This document shows positions 21,773-32,839 of a stretch of 64,000 nt of DNA, in pieces. A model generated the notes under the pieces. The model worked only from the letters and a program-made list of their open reading frames with translations. It was not told where the DNA came from and searched no databases. Each line of letters starts with the position of its first letter. Within the stretch, counting starts at the first letter, position 1. Made by a program: the position numbers and the translations under genes. Source of the DNA: Ancylostoma caninum (lineage: Eukaryota; Nematoda; Chromadorea; Rhabditida; Ancylostomatidae); the NCBI GenBank assembly GCA_037903475.1, contig JBAJFG010000087.1:62001-126000 (forward strand), read 5' to 3'.

Positions 21773-22274
21773 TAGGCTAGCGCCCCTTCGGGAAGCTAGA
21801 AAGTGGGGTGGGGCAGCCACTTGAGGCAGGTAGAAAAGCTTCACACATGTGAAATACTTAGAAAATTAACAAAGAAGCAAAATTAATAATTAACTGAGCT
21901 CAAATACGGAATTCTTGCAAATTGCGTATTTTCCACCAGACTGGCCGCCTCGTCGACACCGGGCCTCCACATTTCTCGTGATCATTATCTTCCTAGTCAC
22001 ACATCTGCATGTAAAATATTTCCCGACTACCTACTGTTTTTTTGACACTGCATTCATTCAACGCCTAATGACTCGTTATGACCAGCCACTCGCAACTCTG
22101 CACAGGAGCATCTCCCAGATTGCTTTAAAACTTGTGTACAGCTCAATGTAACAAATGTAGTGTGAATAATCACCTTTTCCACATTTATGGGCTACGGCAG
22201 ACCTATTTTCCATCCATGGACCAGTATAATGGCGATTTGCCGACTATTGGCCACGGCGACTCGTTCTCCAAACC

Positions 22275-22363
22275 CGAGTATACGGGTTCACGGATGGAGA
22301 ATGGGCCTGTCACGGCGCAATCGTGAGGGAAACTCCAGGATACGGATTTTCCATCAGTGGGCC
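22275..22363 (+). repeat. Perfect 89-bp direct repeat, first copy
   Basis: This is identical at every base to 22778-22866, 503 bp downstream. It stands out because the neighbouring 60-bp units are strongly diverged. Confidence 0.9.
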
Positions 22364-22777
22364 GGTACAGTGACGTTTTCCCCACGACTGAGTAATGATA
22401 GACCCATTCTCCATCCGTAGAACCGTATCCTGGCCTTTTCCATTCTATTGGCCACCGCAGACCCACTGAACAGTTTATTTTTATTAGTTTTTTATTAGTA
22501 CTTTTGATCAACTCCTTTAAATTATTTATTATTACAATAATACTTCCATTAATTTTATTTTCCATCTGGGTCCTCAAAGCAGCGGAGGTTTTTCCTACGC
22601 CCCCTCCCCTCTCCCGCCCACTTTCTGCGCTCACCACTGGGTGCACGAATGGAGAATGGGCCTGCCAGGATACGGGTGAACGGATGGAAAATGGGTCTGC
22701 CGCGGCGAGTAGTGGGAAAACGCCATATACGTGTCCATGAATCGGGAAGGGTCTGCCGTGGCCAATAGGAGAGAACA

Positions 22778-22866
22778 CGAGTATACGGGTTCACGGATGG
22801 AGAATGGGCCTGTCACGGCGCAATCGTGAGGGAAACTCCAGGATACGGATTTTCCATCAGTGGGCC
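22778..22866 (+). repeat. Perfect 89-bp direct repeat, second copy
   Basis: Identical to 22275-22363. It spans the junction between inverted and direct 60-bp units. Confidence 0.9.
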
Positions 22867-23741
22867 CGTATACTGGCGTTTTACGCACTATTGGGCCACG
22901 GCGTACCCATTCTCCATCCGTGGAACAGTATCCTGGCGTTCTCCCGCCTTTTGGCCACTGCAGGCCCATCTTCCACTCGTGGACCCGTATCCTGAAGTTT
23001 TCCCTACAATTGGGCCATAGCGGACCCATTCTCTATCCTTGGAAAAGTATCCTGGCGTTTTTCTTCCTATTGGCCACGACCCTTCTCGATTCATGGATAC
23101 GTATATGGCGCTTCCCCACTATTGGGCCAGAGCAGACCCATTTTCCACCCGTGGGCCCTTATCCTAGTGTTTTCCCTAACATTGGCCACGGCAGACCCAT
23201 CCTCCATTCGTGGAGCGTATACTGGCGTTTTCCCACGACTGGGCCACGGCGGGACCCTTCCTCGATCAGTGTGCACCTATCCTTTTGATTTAGTGTTTTT
23301 TTTCTGAACTATGGAGCCCCGACAAACCAGTCCGTCATCAATACACTCGCACTTCTTGTAATAACGACGTTGCTTAAACCAAAGGAGCAGGAATGACAAT
23401 TTAACGACCATTCACTGTATTTGCCAAACGTTGCCCGACTTAACCAAAACTATTTCCAGAGACTAACGACCACAACTGTTCTTAGGGATTGACCACATTT
23501 CTCACTGGAAAAATGAATAGTTCTCAACATGGTGTTGAAAACACCCCTCGCTATCTATAGTTGCTTGCTTTAGATGCTTCCAATCTGGTGGCGCACCCAA
23601 GCTAGCGTTAGGATAGCAATGCTGTGCCGATAGAATAGGGGCATATTTGGATTGCTTGTATCGCACCTTATTCGGGGAAAAAAACTCAAAATTTTCTCAT
23701 TCAAAATCCGACATTCCATACTTGAATATCTAATGTGTTTA

Positions 23742-24665
23742 TACTAGCGCCCCTTCGGGACGCTAGAAAGTGGGGTGGGGCAGCCATCTGAGGTATGTGC
23801 AAAAGGTTCACACGTGTGAAATGCTTAAAAAATCAGCAAACAAGCAAAGCTAATCATTGGCTGAGCTCGAATACGAAATTCTCCTTATGAGTTGCGTATA
23901 CTCTATGGGTCTGGCCGCTTCGAGTCCAACGTCGGGCTTCGAGTCTTCTCGCCATCCTAGCCTTGCTTGCAAGTTCTTAACCACGCACCTACATGTAAAG
24001 CTAATTTCCGATGCACTGATAATACCTGCTCTTTTTTGTCACATTTCTTACATACCTATGGATCCGCTATGAACAACCAACAGAGAGGAAGAAGAGATGG
24101 TCGACTGAGACATGACTGAGCGCGTAGCGTGCCCCTACTCCATCGGCAGACATGCATCTTGGCGTTTGCCCCACTACTGGGCCACGGCGGACCCATTCTC
24201 CATCAGCGCCCCGTATCCTGGCGCTTATCCCACTGTTGGGCCAGGCAGACCCATCCTCCATTTGTGGATCTGTATCCTGGCGTTCTTCCCACTACTGAGC
24301 CAGCGCAGACCCAATCCATCGGTGGGACTCGTATCCCGGCCCTTTCCCACTAATCGGCCCCTTGCGGGCCCAGTCTCCATCCATCTACCCGTATCCTAGC
24401 GCTTTCTCCGGTATTGGGCCAGAGCAGACCCAATCCTCATTCGTGGATTCGTTGCCTGGCATTTCCCCGTTAATGGGCTCCTGGAGACTCAATCTCCATC
24501 GATGGACCTGCCGTTTTACCAGTGTTGGGCGACGGCGAACGCTTTCTCCATCGATGGACCCGTATCCTGCCGTTTTTCCACTATTGGGCCACGGCGGACT
24601 CTTTCTCGATTGGTGGATACCTATCATGATGTTTTTCTGGACTACGGGGCCCCGGCTCATCTGTC
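23742..24665. mobile_element. Minisatellite-carrying element, copy 2
   Basis: It shares its start (CTAGCGCCCCTTCGGGACGC) and ~350 bp of following sequence with 21774-22130, then carries about nine ~60-bp units (24120-24650) and ends CTGGACTACGGGGCCCCGGC like copy 1. The two copies lie ~1.97 kb apart in the same orientation, so they may be a tandem duplication that has diverged. Confidence 0.6.
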
Positions 24666-25650
24666 TTTAGAAAATTTGATCAACTGCACAAGTTGCACAA
24701 CTGGTTTCTGAGGATGTCGCAACAGCTTATGATGACGCGTTCTTCATCCTGTGTATTTGATTGTACTTCTTAAAAACAGACGGATCTTCAAGCTGCATAG
24801 TCCCCAAGGGACCTCAAAGAGAGGTGTGCAAGGAGCATATCCCAAGTGAGGACACCGTGTGAATCCTTCGATACATCCTTCACGGTACGCACACTTCTTT
24901 TTGAAGTGCTTATGCTCCACTGTTTCAAAGCTGAGTGAAGTCAACAACAAAGCTCCAGCAGAGGCGCGACTCTGCTCCGTACATTGCTGCCACGCATCGT
25001 CAAATCGTTGTAAACAGTGTCTAGCCTGGAGGGCTCGAGACCGCTAGCCGGCGGTCCCGCCGCGAAATCCCGAATGCACCCGACTTCCTCTACGTCTATG
25101 CACGTATGACGAAACATCGGCCGGATGCCCCATCAACTTCGCATCCTCGCGAGGCACAGTCTATAACTGAGTCTCACGGCGACCGCATGCGATCACGTGC
25201 TAGTCCCTCACGTCTGCGCTCTAGAAAATTTTGTTGCACTACCATGATTTACATAAGAGGATTTATATTTCATCGAGCCATAAGAAATCCAGATGGCACA
25301 TCACCAAATGGAGGTGTAGCCCAGGGTGCCTCGAACGAAATGGATAGAGCTCGCTAAGTGATGTACTTGGGAATGATGATCATATGAACCTTCAAAAAGG
25401 CCTAACATCCAATTTGACAATAGTCTACCATTGTAGATGTGTTGTTAGGTGCATGTACGGGGTAAAGCTCTTTTTGCACAAGCTGATACCATAGAAATGG
25501 ATTAGATTCTTGTGAAATGTCGTCGCAATACAGGAAGGAAAACTACTAAGGTCAGAAACTCAACATCAATATGTGCAATTATTCGTTACTGCTACCCAAA
25601 CGATAAAGGTAATACAGCCGACTGCGCGCCAAGCTGAGCACGCTCAGCTC
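24666..25650. other. Unassigned region with one coding-like minus-strand stretch
   Basis: The minus strand at 24950-24744 encodes a Cys-rich stretch (HFKKKCAYREGCIEGFTRCP and GYAPCTPLFEVPWGLC) that reads like an exon but has no recognised family. The rest shows no feature. Confidence 0.3.
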
Positions 25651-25654
25651 TGCA

Positions 25655-26005
25655 ATGTCATAGTTCCATAAAGAAGGCAAGGGTTCCTTTGTACTTCTGG
25701 AGTACGTTGGCCACCAGTCGAATTGAAATTTCCGAATGTGAGATTTTGCGAACAGTTGAGGGACTTCGAAGGAAGCAAGCACGGAATTGCAGAGCAGTTA
25801 GCGAATATATGCCGGAATGGTTAGAGTCATAGGAATCGAAGGGAGTCGTGTGTCGGAGTGTAAGAAGTGGGAAGGATTCGCTATGAGAAAAAAGCAAATG
25901 CGTTCTTATGGTTGTCTGACCTTTCCCTCGGAAAATAGATATCTATTGCATCATTCTAAGCTGATTTCGGCTTGGATGAGTGCTCTTCAGTACCATTAAT
26001 GATTA
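25655..26005 (+). repeat. Dispersed repeat shared with 52.04-52.41 kb and 46.37-46.49 kb
   Basis: Long stretches align, for example ATATGCCGGAATG and AAAAAGCAAATGCGTTCTTA, in the same orientation in two copies, plus a short piece at 46.4 kb. The copy at 52.1 kb has a 117-codon open frame over the same segment. It lies just upstream of a chemoreceptor remnant, so this may be ancestral flank of that gene family. Confidence 0.55.
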
Positions 26006-26041
26006 TTTGACATTTTCGTTGCTGTTGTTATCCTTTGCATA

Positions 26042-26170
26042 TACAGTGCTGGCCAAAAAGAAATCGCCTTCTGAACTTTTGTTCATAACCTCTTTGAATA
26101 AGCTTGAAATGCAAAATTCTGGGGAACGACGCAGCCACTTAATGCTGATGCATAGAGTTACTAATATTCA
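26042..26170. mobile_element. Solo end of a Tc1-like transposon
   Basis: TA followed by CAGTGCTGGCCAAAAAG is the terminal sequence typical of Tc1-family elements of nematodes. The opposite end was not found nearby and no transposase is visible. Confidence 0.5.
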
Positions 26171-26579
26171 AAGAAGGTAGGAAGACCGCTCTCATGCATC
26201 AAGTAGTCCAGCCTTGGCACTATCAGGCTTTCTAGAAAGGTCTTCTCGAAAGAATAAAATGAAAAAAAAAACCCCGAAGTCAACATGAACTCATAGATAC
26301 AATTTTGGCTGAGCTGACGTGATGTCGTTCCAACATTAAATTTGGATCTCCGCGAAAATGCGTGTCCAGTTTAGTTTTATAGTTTTGCCACCTTATTGCT
26401 AATCGTACAGATATTCTATGTTGTAAACACTAAACATCACAACAATTACTTACTACAACAACGCAAGCGAATAGCATTCTTTGCAAGCTTCTTGTCTGCA
26501 ATCTCGTCGGTTGCATCATCAATATGTACATAGCAACTTGTTCTTCGTTTACATACATCCTCCTTGATTGCTGAGAAGC

Positions 26580-27000
26580 GTTTCTTATGAGGCGTGGTCG
26601 AATGAAATCAGTTGAAATTTCTACGATTTCCTCCATCCCAAAGAAATTCAAAATGGACCTGGTACGTAGAATTAGCGACGGGAGTGAGAAAGATATGTAT
26701 CAGCTTTGAGATTGGATCGCTTGGATCGCCTTCCATCAGCCATTGCTACTACCTTTTGCTTTCCATTGTGGATAACGAAAACCACTGCCGTCAACCTTCA
26801 TACCGTATCCAAATGACAGCGTTACGTTATATTTGGCTCGAAAACAGTTCTATGTACATACGTTCAAGAAGAAAACAGTACGGTTGGTTGACTCAGATTC
26901 CTTCCCGTCACAACAATGACTCAGTGTTTGCTACCGCAGACTTTTCTTTGTAGGCGTTTTAAGATACATTTTTGCAGTGGCAAAAAACTCAATTACGGCT
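26580..27000 (-). repeat. Coding-like repeat duplicated at 56.33-56.72 kb
   Basis: The two loci align over about 400 bp in the same orientation. On the minus strand both give related peptide stretches, such as AKYNAVIWIRYEG and NSTYQVHFEFLWDGG here, interrupted by stops. It is probably an exon-bearing pseudogene pair. The family was not recognised. Confidence 0.4.
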
Positions 27001-27119
27001 GTGAGGGCTTTGACGAAGGCGTCATCGTCCAGCATATATAGGAAACGATATTGTTGATAATGATTTGCCTCCACTGCTCCTACTGCAACCAGACAGTGCC
27101 TGAACAAGTTTCCCATCTA

Positions 27120-28480
27120 ATCATTATGCTGGAGGCCGACAAGAATCAAATAACTCAATCAATTTATTTATAAATTCAGAGTGCGATTGAAAAAATTCGA
27201 ATGTTGGGTGGTGAAATACACCTCGCTATCATTTCTCTATGGTTGTTCTTCTATCCCTCTTCTTGATATTTTTCGAGTTTCGACTTATTCCGAATTTTGG
27301 AATTCTATATGCGTGATATATCCAACGGACTATTCGCTCTTGAGTAATATAATCGCTGTATGACAGCTTTTTGATGATTGCTGGTCTCTCACCATTTTCC
27401 TTCATAATACTGGAGACAATTCTTTCCCTGGTTTCGGCTTCTCCATGGGCTAGCAGATGACAAGGAGATGTCAACAGATTTACGTGTGGAAAACTGTTGC
27501 CAATTTTTCACATTTTTCACAGCTGAAGAGGGGAGGGTCAATGACTACGCATGTTTTGACGAGCGATAACTTCTGTTCCAAATTGATACGAACAACCTGT
27601 AAATTATTAGTTCTATTGAAGTAATTTAACGTGGGGTTGAAAGAGATTTTTGCTGCATTTCTCCAAGTTTCGATGGCTCACAGGACAGTGCATCTATTGT
27701 AATTTGCCGCTCCCGAGCGAAGCCTCCGCTGTGCAAAGGATTTTATCCGAATTCGGAGAAGGTGAAGTTTTCGCTCATAAGAGATCTCTGAAATTTCGCT
27801 GATTATAGCACTGCACAGAAAAGAAAGCCTCAGAAGTCTGGTTGGCCAAGGTAAATAAACGCTTTGTAGTGTTCCCTATCCATCCAATACTTCATGACTT
27901 AACTGAGCTGGCAAACGGCGCAGCACAACTTTTCTCGGAGAGCACTTGCATTCTGATTCACTTTATTAAACCATACTTTCAGGCATCCAATGAATGCTAG
28001 CACATTCGAACCGTTCTGAGATTTTGTCGATGATCCTCCTACATATCTTCTAGTAACCCATTTATCCTGCATCTACAGTGTACCGGTGTTCGCTGCAGCT
28101 GTTTACTGCATAATTTATGCGTCACCTCCTCTTATGGGCACTATGAAATGGATTCAACTTATTCAAGTGACATGGTGAGCAGTCAAAAAAGCTGATGATG
28201 CCGGCTCAAAAATCAAGAGGCCGTTGTGATGTGAAGTGTCAAAATAACCCATTCCTACCGAACTAATGTGCATGTCGTGTTTCAGTTCTTAATTCAAATC
28301 GTTACTTGAAACGCCCCTTCAAATTCGGAAGAAAACAGTTCAACTCTCATCCACAGACTTTCGGAAGAAAACAGTTCAACGCTCATTCTCAGACTATTCA
28401 ACGCTCATTCTCAGACTATCTCCAAATCTACATTCTTTTGGTTTTGTTATGTACTTTTCTCATGAAGATCTGCAAAAACT
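27120..28480. other. Intergenic, nothing recognised
   Basis: An 81-residue minus-strand open frame at 27229-27474 has an alpha-helical, charged composition but no recognised domain. At 28315-28430 the phrases TTCGGAAGAAAACAGTTCAA and CGCTCATTCTCAGACTATT are each repeated in short tandem. Confidence 0.35.
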
Positions 28481-28563
28481 TGTTTAATACCATTTCACCC
28501 AGAAATGAAAGACACTGGAATGAGTTTCGTTACGTAGGGTCATGAGATTGCTCAGACGAACTC

Positions 28564-28665
28564 TCGCCTGGCGCGCGCGACAATCTCGCAGGCCGCGCAG
28601 GAAATGCCCTGGAACTAGCGAGATTGGGGCGCTCGACCAGCGAGATTGTCCCGCGCGCCGAGCGA
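28564..28665. repeat. GC-rich foldback with 26-bp arms
   Basis: The left arm at 28564-28589 (TCGCCTGGCGCGCGCGACAA then TCTCGC) and the right arm at 28640-28665 are inverted copies differing at about three positions. The CpG-rich segment, in an otherwise AT-rich neighbourhood, repeatedly shows AGCGA. Similar motifs recur to about 29230. Confidence 0.6.
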
Positions 28666-29259
28666 CCGAGATAGGTGCACGCGCCCAGCGAACTCCATTC
28701 GCACGCAGCGATGACGTCACAACTGGTCATTACCGGATGATGGTCAAGTTCTGAACGTTCGACGACAATGGTTCATCACATAGATGTGATGGTAGTGCAT
28801 GACCATCTTTATAAAAGTGCCAGCTATGACCTCCTTTCCAGTGGGGGATGGCGGTTGTAGAGGATTGGCCCGCTATAAGCCGCCCGCGGTTGAATTGGAT
28901 TGATTTCACGCTCTCAGAAACTGAATCAGTTGGCCGCTCTGACCGTCGGAGCTCCATTGATACCAGTTCGTATTTCTTGCTGGTAAAGATGTGTTCTCCC
29001 TCTCGCCGAGCGATGTTCTCGCGCACGTCGAGCGAGCTTCTTTCGTCAGCTGCGTCTTTCGAAAATGATCCCTCGTCTGCTCCGCGCCTAGCGAAGTTCT
29101 ACCCCGGCAGAAGTGAGCGACTTTAGCAATCTGCGTTCTTGAAACTGTACTATTTCCTTCAGCTCCGCGCGAGGCGAAGAAGGGCGCTTCTCGCGGAGAC
29201 ATCAAACAGGTGCGCGCGATCAGCGAAGGTTTGTCTGAGTAAGGATGCAACATATCTGT

Positions 29260-30105
29260 GCAGACTGTGCAATACGCACGCAGTGGAGATGGAGTTAAGG
29301 AGTTTGTGGACTTGAGTGTGTGAAGTGGCGCAAACTCTCAGAGAGCTGCAATCGCTATCGTGCGCTTGAGTGAAGGCTAGTCGTAGCTACGTTTGGGTTT
29401 TATCGTATTTTATTATTTCACGCTATCCCACGCGCGCACAGTCTCATTGCTTCACACGCTCTAGCCCGCCCGTACTTTGTGAGCTCCATCGACGCTCATT
29501 CGTTGTTGAAAAACTCTTATCTGCTCCTATCATTTTATTGAATGTATGAATACGATTAAGTCCGCAGATGGCTCGTTTCACCTTTAGTTAAATTTCTGCC
29601 ATTTCTTGTTTATCTAACTGGCTATGGATAGCCTTTCAACTGTTGGGCAGATCCAGGATTTCAGGATGTATTGAGTGGATCGATCCCGCCCATTGATCCC
29701 GCGCGTTTCAAATTGATAGTGTTGGCGGGGTGTGACAAGCAATTAAGGATGATAAGAGCGTCACTTGTATGTTATTCCTGTTGCTATTGTTGCTCCCTAA
29801 AAAACCCTTGGAGAACCCTCTTGTTTGGCCACACAGAAGTCGTGTTGCTGCACGGGCGTGCCTGTGCATTCCCAAGATTTCTCCTTCTTTCTAATCTACC
29901 GGTTGCACTGCGGCCATAACTCAAGTACACAACAGAGTGTTTACCAGCAAAGTGTTTACCAGCAAAGATTTCCGCGGAGTAAATACTGACTACCGCAGCA
30001 TTTTGAAGTTATTCCTACATTTTAGTCAGTAAAGTTTCGTCAGGCCGTCTCATATTTTGAGTTCTTCCTCGGAGAAAGTCAGGTTTGTTAGATCACAATT
30101 TTCAG
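29260..30105. other. Upstream of the chemoreceptor; first exon(s) not identified
   Basis: A start exon encoding TM1 is expected here but none was recognised. A short tandem of GTGTTTACCAGCAAA occurs twice at about 29938-29967. Confidence 0.35.
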
Positions 30106-31737
30106 GTCATGTGCACTCGAAGTCTACCTCACAATCGGTGCAACACCAGTGTTATATGTCGCCATACCTGGAGGTTATACACGTGGTTTTTTAGGACTCT
30201 TAGGAATTTCGACAAAAATTCAGGCGTTAGTAGCTGTACTTCTCATGCATTGTGAGTAGCACTTCCGCTTGGCGAATCTAGAACGTTATCAATGAAAACG
30301 TTGCCTGTTCAGTCGTTGCCACGTATACCGCATTGTTGTTCTATTTTCGCTTCGAGCTAATTTTACCTGGAAACCATCGCCTCAAACCTCCTTCTTGGAT
30401 GAGGAATATAGGCATACTTATCATTCATGTCACCTTCTGCAGTGGTATATTTTATTCTTACTTTGTAACAAGCTTAGAAAACAAGTTATTCAGGCAGGAA
30501 TTACGTCAGGCAAGTATACTCCGCTTGAATTGGATTGTACTCTGCTAACTATCAGCACAGCCTCTCTCATTAGCTGATTTGTAGAAGTACCATGTCCTCC
30601 CGGCTTCGTTTGACAACGATGAAACTATGCTGATCAATTGCGACGTGACACCTTGCGTACTAATCGGATGGTTCTATGGATTGAGTATGGCCTTCGCTAT
30701 CACTTCTGTTGTAGTTCTGATTTATCATACATACAAACATCTAAATCCAGTATCTGCAAAATTGTCAGCTTACACTATTGAACTCCAGCGGCTCTTCCTA
30801 CTTGCTCTGATTAGCCAGGTTAGTGAATTGGTGGTTGCTGCAAGGTAAAGAATCTCGTCAATCAAACCTCCTCTTCTACGACTGCCAAAACTTCCTGGTC
30901 TTCAAAATTCAATGGTTGATCTTGTAGTCTTTCATGTATCATCTCATATAGCGCGTGTCGCTCAGTTTCAAAAAGTTGTACATTTTCCGGCTTTTCCTTT
31001 TTCCAAGTGATAGAACATACGATGGCCGATCTGGATGCACTTTTCGATAACATCTTCGATAATTGAATGAATGAGATTATACCAGTGCTAACAAATTTCG
31101 GAGAGTGTCAGTTTTCAACGAAAAATTCGAAAGCGGCATTAATTAGAGACTAACCATAAACATATAATACAATAGATATTGTATCGAAACTAACATGGAG
31201 TTGAAGCTAGCCAGGGTCATATAGGAGGTTGGGTTGAGGGTGGAAATAATGACTTGTGAGATACGTGTAAAAGAGTTAAACGTAGAATGACCGCTTGACA
31301 TCCACGTGCAACACCGAAATAATGCCGAAGGTCTTAAGCTACTATGAACTCGTTGCTATGGAAATATTTTTATGCGGTAACGAACAAATAAATGATTCTG
31401 CGACATCATTGATTAAGGCTTCTGTGCATACTGTTGCCCTCTTCCTACCAATATTTCTTGTACTCGCAAGCTTCTGGATGAAGCCTTGTCAAGGTAACGT
31501 CCAAGACTACGCATCTGCCTTTGCTCAACACAAATTAAAACGAATTGTTCAGATATCGTGAACGCATCCACATACTTACTATGTGTAAATGGGACTGCCG
31601 GGAACATTACAATGATCCTTGTGATGCGCACTTATCGACAAGAAGTCATAAGAATCATAGGCAAGATATTTTCAAGTAAGTTATTGGAAGACAGAACATA
31701 TGATCCTCGTTTGAAGAGACTGTTCATAGATGTGTGA
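30106..31737 (+). CDS. Serpentine chemoreceptor, Srh-like (5' end unresolved)
   Basis: Nematode-specific seven-transmembrane receptor, probably a chemosensory GPCR in sensory-neuron membranes. Exons: 30106-30251, 30313-30509, 30585-30818, 31418-31493 and 31553 onward, either ending at 31675 with further exons or reading through to a TGA at 31735-31737. Family marks: PGGYTRGFLGLLGISTKIQA after TM2; FYFRFELILPGNH after TM3; a hydrophobic TM5 (LIGWFYGLSMAFAITSVVVL); ELQRLFLLALISQ leading into TM6 (LFLPIFLVLASFW); and VNGTAGNITMILVMRTYRQE for TM7 and the start of the tail. The intron after 30509 has a GC donor (CAG|GCAAGT). TM1 is missing upstream, so the gene may be 5'-truncated or its first exon distant. 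Srh is preferred, but Str or Sri cannot be excluded by eye. Confidence 0.7.
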
Positions 31738-31739
31738 TT

Positions 31740-32360
31740 TCAGAGATCACGGGGAGTAAAACGACCAGGTGGAGTTCCTCTTCTATCTCTGCTGTTGTTG
31801 TTCTTTCTGGATAGCACAGCTAGCAGATCGCTGTTCAGTTTGATGAGTCAACCATATGTCGCATGTGGGTTCAGGTTGGTGGCGGACATCTCACAATGTG
31901 ATCGAAGTCGTTATTTAGGAGACTGTGCTGGAATTACGCAGTGATACCAAATAGTCGCGAACCATCAGCGAGTGAGCAGAAGCACACGACCGGAAGAGTC
32001 GCCAACTATCAGCTAGTGGGCAGGCACACACGGTTGCACTACATGATATCCTAAATAGTGTTCGCACTTGAGAAAGGGAGGCAGCATTCACAGTAAAACT
32101 ACTCAACATTGGGTTTTCTGCTCGGGAAACTGTTGGATCCAATCAACGAATTCATCTCAATTTAGCCAAACTATGTTCATGTACAACTCCTCGCTTTAGA
32201 AATCTGGGAGTTCGTTAAAAGCAAGGAGATGTAGTAATCGACGTTCAGATAAATATACTAATTGTATTTATGTATATGTAATGTGTTACGAATAGGTGAA
32301 TAATTAAGTAATGAATAAATGGAAATGGTCTGATGAGGAGCTAGTGTAAGAATCACTGTC
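31740..32360. other. Chemoreceptor 3' flank, part of a duplicated segment
   Basis: The first ~90 bases (AGATCACGGGG... TTTCTGGATAGCACAGCTAG) resemble 33.81-33.90 kb and 57.81-57.89 kb, indicating that receptor loci were duplicated with their 3' flanks. No gene was recognised. Confidence 0.4.
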
Positions 32361-32363
32361 CAT

Positions 32364-32410
32364 GTCTCTTACTATTACTATTACTATTACTTACTATTAC
32401 TATTACAATC
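32364..32410. repeat. TACTAT microsatellite
   Basis: Short tandem array of CTTACTATTACTATTA-type units. Confidence 0.85.
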
Positions 32411-32787
32411 CGAAAACTCTTTCGTGCACTGTTCCGACGTTTCTGGAAATTGCCTCAGGTCGACTTTACTTTTCAAGTGGAGTACAATGTCAGTCTAAGC
32501 CCTGCGTCGCCGTCGTTAACAAATGCCTACATAGGAGACGAAATTATAGGTGGAACTGCTGAGCAGTGGTATAAAGGCAGAGCTTGACACTTATAAGTTT
32601 GAATCTTGAATTACTTGCGGGTCCTTTGTTAACATAAAGCTATGGATTCTCATTTCTGGAAGTAGTAAGGGATGGTTGTGCAACATAACTGATTACGGGT
32701 TCTGCGCATTTCATTGCAATGTTCTATAAATACCTTCTGTGGCTGTGATTCTCCGGATGAGGATCCATTCCTGCATTTGGCTATCCA

Positions 32788-32830
32788 TTAGGTTGGTATG
32801 AAAGTTTCGTCGGTTTTTTTCGAAAATCCA
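32788..32830. mobile_element. Possible solo mariner-type end
   Basis: TTAGGTTGGTATGAAAGTTT followed by a T-run resembles mariner termini. No matching opposite end was found. Confidence 0.3.
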
Positions 32831-32839
32831 TAATTCTCC

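Larger units (their letters stand above)
22195..23285. repeat. Diverged ~60-bp tandem array with orientation switches
   Basis: Units resemble GGACCCGTATCCTGGCGTTT, then TCCCACTATTGGGCCACGGC and GGACCCATTCTCCATCCGT. Units at 22860-23285 run head to tail on the plus strand, but the stretches around 22285-22345 and 22640-22850 are inverted. An AT-rich, T-rich spacer lies at about 22470-22640. Confidence 0.8.
21774..23330. mobile_element. Minisatellite-carrying element, copy 1 (60-bp units)
   Basis: It starts TAGCGCCCCTTCGGGA, continues through ~400 bp alignable with 23742-24100 and ends in an array of diverged ~60-bp units with a terminal CTGAACTATGGAGCCCCGAC shared with the other copy. No protein-coding capacity was recognised. 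Confidence 0.6.

Noticed and set aside
29671..29919. Frame upstream of the chemoreceptor as its first exon
   Set aside because: It lacks a plausible TM1 or a donor in the right phase.
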